Below are positions 5,694 through 12,236 of a DNA stretch of 14,425 nucleotides, one piece after another. Each line of letters starts with the position of its first letter. Positions within the stretch are counted from its first letter, which is position 1. The position numbers and the translations under genes were made by a program. The stretch comes from an uncultured Oscillibacter sp. (GTDB lineage: Bacteria > Bacillota > Clostridia > Oscillospirales > Oscillospiraceae): assembly GCF_900544955.1 (NCBI RefSeq), contig NZ_UQXD01000054.1, positions 1-14,425 of the forward strand. Reading direction: 5' to 3'. The notes below the pieces were generated by a model. It had not been told where the DNA came from and did not search any database. It saw nothing but the letters and a program-made list of their open reading frames with translations.

Positions 5694-6497
5694 ATGATCG
5701 ACTGCACCCGTCTGGACGCCCTGCGGCGGCAGCGCCCGCTGGTCCACTGCGTCAGCAACATCGTCTCCGCCAACGACTGCGCCAACCTGGCCCTGGCGGT
5801 GGGGGCCAGCCCCATGATGGCCCAGTGGACGGAGGAGGCCGCCGCCGTCACCGCCGCCGCGGACGCCACGGTGCTCAACACCGGCACGCCGGACGAGGAG
5901 AAGTACCGGCTGTGCCTCCTCTGCGGCCAGGAGGCCGCCGCCCTGGGCCGGCCGGTGGTGCTGGACCCGGTGGGGGTGGGGTCCAGCCGCCGGCGGCTGC
6001 AGAGCGTCCAGGCCCTGCTGCACATGTTCACCCCCTCCGTTCTGCGGGTGAACCTGGGGGAGGCCCGGGCGCTGCTGTCCGGGGAGCGCCGGGAGCGGGG
6101 GGTGGACAGCCCCGAGCCCGCCCCGGAGGCGGAGCGGCGCTCCGCGGCTGTGGAATTGGCCCGGCGCCGCCGGACCACCGTGCTGCTGTCCGGGCCGGAG
6201 GACCTCATCACCGACGGCGCCGCCGTCTGGAGGACCGGCGGCGGCAGTTCGCTGATGGCCGCCGTCACCGGCACCGGGTGCATGCTTTCCGTCCTCTGCG
6301 GGGCCTTTGCCGCCGTGACGCCCTCCCCCCTGGAGGCGGCGGTTCTGGCCTCCGCCTTCTGGAAGGCCTGCGCCCGCCGGGCGGAGGCCGCCCCCGGGGT
6401 CCGGGGGCCGGGGAGCTTTCGGACGGCGCTGCTGGACGAGGCGTACGGCATGACCGCCGGGGCCTTCGCCGCGGAGGCGGACATGCGGATGCTCTGA
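5694..6497 (+). CDS. thiM: Hydroxyethylthiazole kinase ThiM
   Basis: ThiM phosphorylates 4-methyl-5-(2-hydroxyethyl)thiazole with ATP, producing the thiazole phosphate that ThiE uses. The 267-aa product matches family length. Visible motifs are PLVHCVSNIV (15-24) near the substrate site, GASPMMA (37-43), NTGT (62-65), VLDPVGVGSS (89-98) and VTGTGCMLS (191-199), the anion hole with catalytic-site Cys196. The ATG at 5694 follows GAGAGG at good spacing. It follows thiW closely and ends before a strong terminator, so thiW-thiM is a two-gene salvage operon under TPP control. An Arg-rich stretch, RRRR near 157-160, replaces the usual lysine-rich helix, which fits the GC bias. No HMP kinase gene (thiD) is present in the window. 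Confidence 0.97.
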   Translation: MIDCTRLDALRRQRPLVHCVSNIVSANDCANLALAVGASPMMAQWTEEAAAVTAAADATVLNTGTPDEEKYRLCLLCGQEAAALGRPVVLDPVGVGSSRRRLQSVQALLHMFTPSVLRVNLGEARALLSGERRERGVDSPEPAPEAERRSAAVELARRRRTTVLLSGPEDLITDGAAVWRTGGGSSLMAAVTGTGCMLSVLCGAFAAVTPSPLEAAVLASAFWKACARRAEAAPGVRGPGSFRTALLDEAYGMTAGAFAAEADMRML

Positions 6498-6507
6498 CGG
6501 CGTTCCA

Positions 6508-6544
6508 AAGCACCGGGCAGGTGACCCTGCCCGGTGCTTGTTTG
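6508..6544 (+). terminator. Terminator after thiM
   Basis: AAGCACCGGGCAGG (6508-6521) pairs perfectly with 6526-6539, a 14-pair stem with a 4-base loop. It is followed by the short tail GTTTG. The U-run is weak but the stem is very stable. Confidence 0.85.
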
Positions 6545-6570
6545 CCTGGGAGAGAGTGGCCGCCGGGAGG

Positions 6571-6598
6571 CATATCCCCCGCCGCCGCCGCATAAGGT
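6571..6598 (+). promoter_or_regulatory. Possible sigma-E-like promoter of spoIIP
   Basis: CATAT (6571-6575) and CATAAGGT (6591-6598) roughly fit the sporulation sigma-E pattern (ATA, about 16 bases, then CATACANT). Mother-cell expression is known for spoIIP. No sigma-A boxes are seen between the thiM terminator and the gene. The match is partial and the spacer is a CCG repeat, so this is tentative. Confidence 0.35.
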
Positions 6599-6617
6599 TG
6601 TCCCAGAGGTGAAACAT

Positions 6618-7778
6618 ATGAAAAAGCCACGCGTTCCCACCGGGCTGCTGCGGCGCCTGGAGGCCGTTGTGCTGGCCGCGGGGACTCTCTGGGCGGTGGG
6701 CGTCACCGCCGGCAGCGACACCGCCGCATCCGCGCTGGCGGCCCTGCGGGACTCCTCCCCCCTCCGGGCCCTGCAATGGGAGCTGGGGGACCTGTGGACC
6801 CGGGACACCCTGTCCCCCGCTGCGGCCCTGGCCATCGGGGAGGCCCCCCTGCTGCTGGCGGCCCGCCCGGCGGTGGCGGAGCTGTGGTCCAAGAAGGAGG
6901 CGGAGCCCCCCGCCGCCCCGGCGGAGGAGGAAGAGACCGTCACCGTGCCGGTGGAGGAGACGCCCCTGGACGCCCCCGGCGCCCCGGACAACGGCGTGCC
7001 CGCCCGGACTCTGGTGCCCACGGACCCCACTGGCTACACCGTCTGCAGCCGCAGCTACATCAGCAACTCCACGGACCACCAGCTTCTGGTGCAGGAGCTG
7101 CAGCAGCCCTTTTCCGCCGTGCTGACGGGGGAGGGCCCCCAGGTGCTGATTCTCCACACCCACGGCAGCGAGTCCTACACCCCGGCAGACGCCGAGGGCA
7201 TCGTCTGGTCCGGCGACCACCGCACCACCGACGCCCGGTACAACGTGGTGCGGGTGGGGGACGAGATTGCGTCGGTGCTGGGGGACGCGGGCATCCCCGT
7301 CCTCCACGACCGGACGCTGTACGACTACCCCTCCTACACCGGGGCCTACGACCGCTCTCTGGCGGCTATTCAGAGCTATTTGGCCCAGTACCCCTCCATC
7401 CACTTCATTCTGGACGTCCACCGGGACGCCATTGAGGACGGCCAGGGCAACCAGTACAAGGTGGTCTCCGCGGTGGAGGGCGTGGGCACCGCCGCCCAGA
7501 TGACGCTGGTGGTGGGCAGCGACGGCAGCGGCCTCACCCACCCGGACTGGATGGAGAACCTGCGGCTGGCGGTGGCTCTTCAGGAGAACATCCTGACGGA
7601 CTACCCCACGCTGATGCGGCCCATCCTGCTGCGCAACTCCCGGTACAACCAGCACGCCACCACCGGCTCGCTGCTGGTGGAGGTGGGGGCCGCCGGCAAC
7701 TCCCCGGAGGAGGCCCTGCTGGCGGGCCGCCTCTTCGCGGAGCGGATGGCGGAGATACTACAGGCCAGAAGCAAGTAA
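6618..7778 (+). CDS. spoIIP: Stage II sporulation protein P (SpoIIP)
   Basis: SpoIIP is a membrane-anchored peptidoglycan amidase/endopeptidase that works with SpoIID and SpoIIM to thin septal wall and drive engulfment of the forespore. The 386-aa product has an N-terminal hydrophobic anchor (about 14-31), a Pro/Glu-rich linker (about 90-135) and a C-terminal catalytic domain. Conserved features are VLILHTHGSESY (176-187, His180, His182, Glu185), ILDVHRDA (264-271, Asp266, His268) and LVEVGAAGNSPEEA (353-366, Glu355), the expected zinc-binding and catalytic region. I chose the ATG at 6618 with AGAGGTG upstream; an upstream in-frame start at 6534 lies inside the thiM terminator stem. It is a single-gene unit, convergent with nfo. 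It shows that the organism belongs to a spore-forming lineage. Confidence 0.95.
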   Translation: MKKPRVPTGLLRRLEAVVLAAGTLWAVGVTAGSDTAASALAALRDSSPLRALQWELGDLWTRDTLSPAAALAIGEAPLLLAARPAVAELWSKKEAEPPAAPAEEEETVTVPVEETPLDAPGAPDNGVPARTLVPTDPTGYTVCSRSYISNSTDHQLLVQELQQPFSAVLTGEGPQVLILHTHGSESYTPADAEGIVWSGDHRTTDARYNVVRVGDEIASVLGDAGIPVLHDRTLYDYPSYTGAYDRSLAAIQSYLAQYPSIHFILDVHRDAIEDGQGNQYKVVSAVEGVGTAAQMTLVVGSDGSGLTHPDWMENLRLAVALQENILTDYPTLMRPILLRNSRYNQHATTGSLLVEVGAAGNSPEEALLAGRLFAERMAEILQARSK

Positions 7779-7814
7779 AACAGGGACGGAGCCCCGAGGG
7801 CTCCGTCCCTGTTT
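7778..7814. terminator. Bidirectional terminator shared by spoIIP and nfo
   Basis: AAACAGGGACGGAGCCC (7778-7794) pairs with 7798-7814 over 17 base pairs with a CGA loop. It overlaps the spoIIP stop codon and abuts the nfo stop, with TTT and AAA on the outer edges, so it can serve both convergent genes. Confidence 0.92.
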
Positions 7815-8645
7815 CTATTCCGCCAGCGCCCGCAGCAGGGCGATCTCCCGGGCGTAGCCCGGCAGCTCGTTGGGCGTCTCCAGGCAGAAGGGCAGGTGCC
7901 GCAGCGCCGGGTGGCGCACCACCCGGGCCAGGGCCTCCGTGCCGATGCAGCCCTCCCCGATGCACGCGTGGCGGTCCTTGCGGCTGCCGGGGGGATTCTT
8001 GCTGTCGTTGAGGTGGACCGCCTTCAGGCGGTCCAGGCCGATCACCCGGTCGAATTCCGTCAGCACCCCGTCCAGGTCGTGGACCAGGTCGTACCCGGCG
8101 TCGGAGACGTGGCAGGTGTCCAGGCATACCCCCAGCTTCTCCCCCAGCGCCACCCGGTCCAAAATCTCCCGCAGCTCCTCAAACCGGCCGCCCACCTCGC
8201 TGCCCTTCCCCGCCATGGTCTCCAGCAGGACGGTGGTGGTCTGTTCCGGGCGGAGGATCTCGTTCAGCGCGGCGGCGATGTGGGCCGCCCCGGCCTCCGC
8301 CCCCTGGCCCACGTGGCTGCCGGGGTGGAAGTTGTAGTACTGGCCCGGCAGAAATTCCATGCGCCGGAGGTCGTCCGCCATGGTCTCCCGGGCGAAGGCG
8401 CGGTTGTGCGCCTCTGCGCCGCAGAGGTTCAGCGTGTAGGGGGCGTGGGCGATGACGGGGGCGAAGCGGTGCTCCGCCAGCAGCCCCGCCAGGGCCTGGA
8501 CGTCGGCGGCGTCCAGGGCCTTGGCCCGGCTCCCCCGGGGGTTGCGGGTGAAAAACTGAAAGGTGTCCGCCCCCAGCTCCAGGGCCTGCCGCCCCATGGC
8601 GGCAAAGCCCTTGGAGGAGGACAGATGGCATCCGATGTGCAGCAT
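7815..8645 (-). CDS. nfo: Endonuclease IV (AP endonuclease, Nfo)
   Basis: Endonuclease IV cuts DNA 5' of abasic sites and repairs oxidised 3' ends in base excision repair. The 276-aa TIM-barrel protein keeps all nine trinuclear-zinc ligands known from Escherichia coli Nfo. Here they are His67 (AHAPY), His107 (NFHPGS), Glu142 (LETMAG), Asp176 and His179 (LDTCHV), His211 (HLNDSK), Asp224 and His226 (DRHACIG), and Glu256 (LETPNE). The start at 8645 is supported by AGGAGG 6-7 bases upstream. It has its own promoter (8681-8709) and shares a terminator with spoIIP. In spore-formers Nfo-type enzymes protect germinating spores from DNA damage, which suits this neighbour, but the pairing may be incidental. 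Confidence 0.97.
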   Translation of the reverse strand: MLHIGCHLSSSKGFAAMGRQALELGADTFQFFTRNPRGSRAKALDAADVQALAGLLAEHRFAPVIAHAPYTLNLCGAEAHNRAFARETMADDLRRMEFLPGQYYNFHPGSHVGQGAEAGAAHIAAALNEILRPEQTTTVLLETMAGKGSEVGGRFEELREILDRVALGEKLGVCLDTCHVSDAGYDLVHDLDGVLTEFDRVIGLDRLKAVHLNDSKNPPGSRKDRHACIGEGCIGTEALARVVRHPALRHLPFCLETPNELPGYAREIALLRALAE

Positions 8646-8680
8646 GGCGGCCTCCTGCGGTTTTAAAAATTAATTATTTT

Positions 8681-8709
8681 AGTATACCACAGTCGGCCGC
8701 CGCTGTCCC
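8681..8709 (-). promoter_or_regulatory. Promoter of nfo
   Basis: On the minus strand, GGGACA (8709-8704), a 17-base spacer and TATACT (8686-8681) precede nfo. TG one base upstream of TATACT adds an extended -10. The stretch downstream is AT-rich in an otherwise GC-rich region, as usual for promoters here. Confidence 0.7.
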
Positions 8710-8732
8710 GGGCAAATGCAACAGGCGCCGGA

Positions 8733-8897
8733 TCAGCCGGCGGCGTCGTGCTGGGAGGCGGCCTCCTCCCCGGCAAGAAACAGCTCCTCCGCCTGCTGCT
8801 GCACGGCAATAAACTGCTGGCGCAGCTGGTTCAGAGCCGCCTCCGCGTCGGTGATGGCGTTGAAGAGAAGGAGGTATTCCTTGGAAATGGTGTTCAT
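8733..8897 (-). CDS. 54-aa helical hypothetical protein
   Basis: A short protein I do not recognise. It runs from MNTISKEYLL to HDAAG and is rich in Leu, Gln, Glu and Ala. Heptad-like spacing of hydrophobic residues from about residue 8 to 42 suggests a single amphipathic helix or short coiled coil. There are no cysteines, membrane segment or signal peptide. I chose the ATG at 8897 because AAAGGA lies 8 bases upstream; an in-frame ATG at 8924 would place that site inside the coding region. It lies upstream of nfo in the same direction, but nfo has its own promoter in between. It is a plausible real small gene, with moderate confidence because of its size. Confidence 0.55.
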   Translation of the reverse strand: MNTISKEYLLLFNAITDAEAALNQLRQQFIAVQQQAEELFLAGEEAASQHDAAG

Positions 8898-9086
8898 ATC
8901 GCTCTTCCTTTCTGAAATGGGCACAAGATGTTGAATGGAATATCTGTATCATACACAAAATCAGGGACGTTTCCTGTCCGAATTTGTCGATGGACCTGGA
9001 AAATACAAAAAAATTGCAAAAGCGAGGGGGTCTGGGTTGGAAAACCCCGATTCCGGGATTTTTTTGCGGCTTTTCCCCGGCGGGCC

Positions 9087-9116
9087 TTGCCTGGCGGGCG
9101 GCTTTCGTGGTATGAT
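9087..9116 (+). promoter_or_regulatory. Promoter of the kinase-DUF3842 unit
   Basis: TTGCCT (9087-9092) and TATGAT (9111-9116) are 18 bases apart, with TG at the extended -10 position (TGGTATGAT). The -10 box lies inside a small palindrome, GGTAT-GA-TACC. The rest of the intergenic region 8898-9086 is AT-rich and contains a short GC stem followed by seven T residues (about 9046-9065), with no gene recognised. Confidence 0.65.
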
Positions 9117-9156
9117 ACCAAAGCAAAGCGGATTTTGACAGGAGAAGAGGGTGCCC

Positions 9157-10230
9157 ATGGACCGCCGCCGGGAGACAACTGCATATCTGCTGGACCAGTG
9201 CCGCCGGTATCCGGCGCTGCGGCCCCAGGACCTGCTGAAGGCGCTGCACCAGAGCGTTCTGGGCTGCGGCCACCTCGTCTCCGGGGAGGCGGCGGGAGTG
9301 GCGCGCATCCAGGCGGAGCTGGCCGGCTGCGCCGCTCTGGAGGCGGAGGCGGCGGAGCCGCTGGATGGGCCCTACTGCCGGCTGCACCTGGCCTTTTTGA
9401 AGGAGAGCGGCCTCTCGCCCCGGACGCTGTTCCGCCTGTTCGCCCTGTCGGCGGAGGCGCCGGCGGGGACCGGGGAGGCGCTTGCGGAGAAGCTGGAGGT
9501 GCTGGAGGAGCTGGCCCGGGCGGGGCGGCTGCCCTGGCCGTGGGAGGAGCTGGCCCCGGCGGTGGAGACCTTCCGCCGGGAGGGCTTCCCGGCCTGCCGC
9601 CACTCGGAGGCGTTCCGCCGGGCCTATGCCCCGGCCTACCGGGTGATCCGGCGGGAGTACGTGTGGATTCTGCCGCTGCTGGCGGCCCTGGACCGGCAGC
9701 TTGCTGAAAAGCCCCGGGTAACGGCGGCGCTGGAGGGCGGCAGCGCCAGCGGAAAGACCACTCTGGCGGCCCTGCTGGCCCGGCTTTACGACTGCAACGT
9801 GTTCCACATGGACGACTTTTTCCTCCGGCCGGAGCAGCGGACGCCGGAGCGGTACGCGGAGCCCGGCGGCAACGTGGACCGGGAGCGGTTTTCGGCGGAG
9901 GTCCTCCAGCCCCTCCGTCGGGGCCTGCCGGTGATTTACCGCCCCTACGACTGCCAGAGGCAGTGTTTGGCCCCTCCGGTGGCGGCGGCGCCCAAGGCGC
10001 TGTCCATTGTGGAGGGGGCGTACAGCCTGCACCCCGCCCTGGCGGAGGCCTACGACCTGGCCGCGTTTTTGCGGATCGACCCGGCATTGCAGCGTGCCCG
10101 CATCCGGCGGCGCAACACGCCGGAGGCCCAGGCCCAGTTCTTCGCCCGGTGGATTCCGCTGGAGCAGGCCTATTTTCAGGCCCTGGACCCCATGGGCCGC
10201 TGTGATTTGATTTTGGAGGTGGAGCCATGA
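9157..10230 (+). CDS. Uridine-kinase-like P-loop kinase with an uncharacterised N-terminal domain
   Basis: A 357-aa two-part protein. The C-terminal half (about 180-357) is a uridine/phosphoribulokinase-type P-loop kinase: Walker A GGSASGKT (194-201, Lys200), the acidic substrate motif FHMDDFF (216-222), GNVDRERF (238-245) and VEGAYSLHP (285-293). The N-terminal part (1-165) is helical and carries DLLKALHQSVLGCGHLV (25-41), which I do not assign to a named family. The kinase substrate may be uridine, cytidine or another small hydroxyl compound. The ATG at 9157 follows AGAGGG; a GTG at 9151 with AGGAG 6 bases upstream is an equally possible start. It overlaps the DUF3842 gene by ATGA, so the two are translationally coupled. 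An ECF transporter S component follows, which suggests a salvage role. Confidence 0.82.
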   Translation: MDRRRETTAYLLDQCRRYPALRPQDLLKALHQSVLGCGHLVSGEAAGVARIQAELAGCAALEAEAAEPLDGPYCRLHLAFLKESGLSPRTLFRLFALSAEAPAGTGEALAEKLEVLEELARAGRLPWPWEELAPAVETFRREGFPACRHSEAFRRAYAPAYRVIRREYVWILPLLAALDRQLAEKPRVTAALEGGSASGKTTLAALLARLYDCNVFHMDDFFLRPEQRTPERYAEPGGNVDRERFSAEVLQPLRRGLPVIYRPYDCQRQCLAPPVAAAPKALSIVEGAYSLHPALAEAYDLAAFLRIDPALQRARIRRRNTPEAQAQFFARWIPLEQAYFQALDPMGRCDLILEVEP

Positions 10231-10634
10231 GGGCTGTGGTCATTGACGGGCAGAGCGGCCGGATGGGCCAGCTCTTCATTGAGCGGGCCAAGGCCGCCGG
10301 CCTCCCCTGCGAGATCGACGCCGTGGGCACCAACGCCATCGCCACCGCCGCCATGCTGAAGGCGGGGGCGGACGCCGGCGCCACCGGGGAGAACCCGGTG
10401 CTGGTGGCCTGCCGCACGGCGGACGTCATCGTGGGCCCCATTGGCATCCTGGCCGCCGACTCCCTCATGGGGGAGATCACCCCCACCATGGCCCTGGCCA
10501 TCGGGCAGAGCGGCGCGAAGAAGCTGCTGCTGCCGGTGAACCACTGCAACAACCTGGTGGCGGGCACCCAGGCCCTCTCCCTGTCCCGTCTGATGGACGA
10601 GGCGGTGGAGCTGCTCCGCTCCCTCTGCGTGTAA
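10227..10634 (+). CDS. DUF3842 family protein
   Basis: A 135-aa protein of the DUF3842 family, of unknown biochemical role. It begins with a Rossmann-like strand and glycine loop, VVIDGQSGRMG (4-14), followed by DAVGTNAIATAAMLKAGADAGATGEN (about 32-57), DVIVGPIGILAADSLMGEITP (about 69-89) and KKLLLPVNHCN (about 99-109), all typical of the family. The compact alpha/beta layout suggests nucleotide or small-molecule binding, but no catalytic motif can be named. Its ATG overlaps the stop of the upstream kinase gene (ATGA), so translation is coupled. After its stop comes a GCCCGGC/GCCGGGC hairpin without a clear U-run (about 10640-10660), then the ECF S-component gene. Confidence 0.85.
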   Translation: MRAVVIDGQSGRMGQLFIERAKAAGLPCEIDAVGTNAIATAAMLKAGADAGATGENPVLVACRTADVIVGPIGILAADSLMGEITPTMALAIGQSGAKKLLLPVNHCNNLVAGTQALSLSRLMDEAVELLRSLCV

Positions 10635-10747
10635 CTCCGCCCGGCCAAGCCGGGCGCTGTCCCCCCGTCCTCCGCATCCGAAATCGCGCCGCCGAAGGCG
10701 CGGCTCCCGTTCAAGACGGCAAACCAACATGAAAGGGAGAACGTATC

Positions 10748-11314
10748 ATGTCTTCATCCCCTGCCGCCGCGGCGGCCTGGACCTCCAGAAAGCGCCTGGC
10801 GTTCCGGCTGGTGTCCGCCGGGGCCTGCCTGGCCCTGTGCCTGGTCCTGCCCTTCCTGACGGGCCAGATTCCCCAGATCGGCAGCGCCCTCAGCCCCATG
10901 CACATCCCCGTGCTGCTGGCGGGCTTTTTGTGCGGGCCCTGGTGGGCCCTGGCGGTGGGCGCCGTAGCGCCGCCGCTGCGCTTCGTCCTGTTCGGCATGC
11001 CCCCCATCTTCCCCACGGGCCTTGCCATGTGCTTTGAGCTGGCCACCTACGGCGCGGTGTCGGGCCTGCTGTACCGGCACCTGCCCAAGCGGACCGTCAA
11101 CCTCTACGTATCCCTGGTGGGCGCCATGCTGGCGGGCCGGGTGGTCTGGGGCGTGGTCCAGGCGGTGCTCTCCGGCGTCACCGGCGCGGCCTTCACCTGG
11201 GCGGCCTTTCTGGCCGGGGCCTTCGTCAACGCCGTGCCCGGCATCCTCGTCCATATTCTGCTGATTCCCGTGCTGGTAATGGCGCTGCAGCGGACCGGTT
11301 TCCTGGAGAAGTGA
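10748..11314 (+). CDS. ECF transporter S component, substrate unknown
   Basis: A 188-aa integral membrane protein with about five to six helices and a short basic N-terminus (TSRKR, 12-16). Segments such as ALSPMHIPVLLAGFLCGPWW (47-66), PPLRFVLFGMPPIFPTGLAM (75-94), FELATYGAVSGLLY (96-109) and the C-terminal AGAFVNAVPGILVHILLIPVLVMAL (156-180) fit the S-component fold of vitamin ECF transporters. S components bind the substrate and share an EcfA-EcfA'-EcfT module that is not in this window. The substrate cannot be read from the sequence. The upstream kinase and DUF3842 genes suggest a nucleoside, vitamin or precursor that is phosphorylated after entry. The start is supported by AAAGGGAG 10 bases upstream. 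The 113-base leader has two GC hairpins but no riboswitch class I recognise. Confidence 0.82.
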   Translation: MSSSPAAAAAWTSRKRLAFRLVSAGACLALCLVLPFLTGQIPQIGSALSPMHIPVLLAGFLCGPWWALAVGAVAPPLRFVLFGMPPIFPTGLAMCFELATYGAVSGLLYRHLPKRTVNLYVSLVGAMLAGRVVWGVVQAVLSGVTGAAFTWAAFLAGAFVNAVPGILVHILLIPVLVMALQRTGFLEK

Positions 11315-11338
11315 CCGCCCTGGGGCAAAAATCCGCTG

Positions 11339-11373
11339 AAAAGGCCCGTGTTCTGCGGAACACGGGCCTTTTT
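11339..11373 (+). terminator. Terminator after the ECF S-component gene
   Basis: AAGGCCCGTGTTC (11341-11353) pairs perfectly with GAACACGGGCCTT (11358-11370) around a TGCG loop. AA/TT extensions and a T-run follow, making a strong intrinsic terminator. Confidence 0.94.
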
Positions 11374-11393
11374 CCGCCAATATGCACCGATGC

Positions 11394-11423
11394 TTGACGG
11401 AAGCAAAAGATGGGAGGTATGCT
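11394..11423 (+). promoter_or_regulatory. Probable promoter of the TetR-type gene
   Basis: TTGACG (11394-11399) and TATGCT (11418-11423) are 18 bases apart, between the preceding terminator and the regulator gene. The boxes are close to sigma-A consensus but not perfect. Confidence 0.55.
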
Positions 11424-11487
11424 AAAGAAAAGGAACCGCGGGCCCAGGCAAGCCCCCATGCCGGCCGCCGGAGAAGGAGGAAGGAAT

Positions 11488-12078
11488 ATGCCCATAGAGA
11501 TGCAGGAGAGACGGACCCGGTACCGGTTGAACGACGCGCTGAAAGAGCTGCTGCGGAAAAAGCCCCTGGACCAGATCCGGGTCCGGGAGCTGACGGACCT
11601 CTGCGGGATCCGCCGCCAGTCCTTTTACTACCACTTTACAGATGTCTACGACCTCTTCGACTGGTCCGTCCGCCAGGAGCGGGAGCTGCTGGCGCGGCGG
11701 CAGGACGGCTGCCTGACGCTGCAGCAGGCGCTGTGGGACCTGCTGCGCCACACGGAGGAGGACCAGGCCTACTACCTGGCCCTCTGGAAAAGCCGGGGCC
11801 ACGCGGGCATCCGCCAAGTGCTGGGCGGCGCGGTGGAGGGGCTGATGGAGAAGGCCCTGGCCTATTACGGGGAGCGCCAGGGACAGGCCCAGCCCTCCCC
11901 GGAGCGGGAGGTGCACGTGCAGTGCGGGACGATGGTGCTGCTGGCGCTGCTGGAGGCGTGGATCTGCGGCGATTTGGAGCAGCCGCCGGAGACCCTGTGC
12001 GCCATGCTGGAGGCCTGGGCGAGGCAGGCGGTGCTGGGCGCCGCCTGGCAGCGGCCGGACCGGTGGCAGAGGGCATAG
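11488..12078 (+). CDS. TetR/AcrR-family transcriptional regulator
   Basis: A 196-aa regulator with an N-terminal TetR-type helix-turn-helix, RVRELTDLCGIRRQSFYYHF (31-50), followed by DVYDLFDW (52-59), and a helical C-terminal ligand or dimerisation domain with a hydrophobic stretch near 149-165. The FYYHF block and the short divergent C-terminal domain resemble the DhaS-like or small Firmicutes TetR subgroup. I chose the ATG at 11488, preceded by AAGGAGG at 7 bases; the longer in-frame start at 11410 overlaps the promoter and adds a basic non-family extension. It ends at a strong terminator immediately followed by the next promoter, which carries an inverted repeat, so it may regulate the downstream genes. 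The ligand is unknown. Confidence 0.88.
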   Translation: MPIEMQERRTRYRLNDALKELLRKKPLDQIRVRELTDLCGIRRQSFYYHFTDVYDLFDWSVRQERELLARRQDGCLTLQQALWDLLRHTEEDQAYYLALWKSRGHAGIRQVLGGAVEGLMEKALAYYGERQGQAQPSPEREVHVQCGTMVLLALLEAWICGDLEQPPETLCAMLEAWARQAVLGAAWQRPDRWQRA

Positions 12079-12099
12079 GGCGAAAATGATATACGGCGG

Positions 12100-12133
12100 G
12101 AAGGGCGGGAGATTCTCCCGCCCTTCTTTTTTT
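12100..12133 (+). terminator. Terminator after the TetR-type gene
   Basis: GAAGGGCGGGAG (12100-12111) pairs perfectly with CTCCCGCCCTTC (12115-12126), loop ATT, followed by seven T residues. The T-run merges into the next promoter's TTGACA box. Confidence 0.95.
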
Positions 12134-12160
12134 GACACTTTGTCGATTTTTGTCTAAAAA
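12132..12160 (+). promoter_or_regulatory. Promoter upstream of the 108-aa gene
   Basis: TTGACA (12132-12137), a 17-base spacer and TAAAAA (12155-12160). The -35 box is consensus and the -10 box is moderate. An alternative -10 is CATATT (12165-12170). An inverted repeat covers the spacer and -10. Confidence 0.6.
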
Positions 12161-12166
12161 CCGACA
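12141..12166. promoter_or_regulatory. Inverted repeat over the promoter: candidate repressor operator
   Basis: TGTCGATTTTT (12141-12151) and AAAAACCGACA (12156-12166) pair at 10 of 11 positions around GTCT. The repeat covers the promoter spacer and -10 box, typical of a repressor site. The upstream TetR-type gene or the downstream winged-helix protein are candidate binders. Binding is inference. Confidence 0.6.
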
Positions 12167-12168
12167 TA

Positions 12169-12206
12169 TTTTGCCTAGGTGACCGTTTTTTGCCAACTGG
12201 GACCGT
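12169..12206 (+). repeat. Tandem direct repeat TTTTGCC-N5/6-GACCGT
   Basis: TTTTGCC (12169-12175) then GACCGT (12181-12186) is repeated as TTTTGCC (12188-12194) then GACCGT (12201-12206), with inner spacers of 5 and 6 bases and a period of 19 to 20. It lies just downstream of the promoter and before the GTG of the 108-aa gene. The period of about two helical turns suggests a multimeric protein-binding site. Confidence 0.5.
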
Positions 12207-12236
12207 GATATCATGTGCGGAAACAGGAGTGATGTT

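Noticed and set aside
5643..7655. 670-codon open frame on the minus strand
   Set aside because: It runs antisense to thiM and spoIIP, both of which have clear family motifs. Long antisense frames are expected in DNA this rich in GC, and the translation is Gly/His/Arg-rich with no domain.
8894..10714. 606-codon open frame on the minus strand
   Set aside because: It is antisense to the kinase and DUF3842 genes, with a Pro/Ala/Gly-rich composition typical of a shadow frame.
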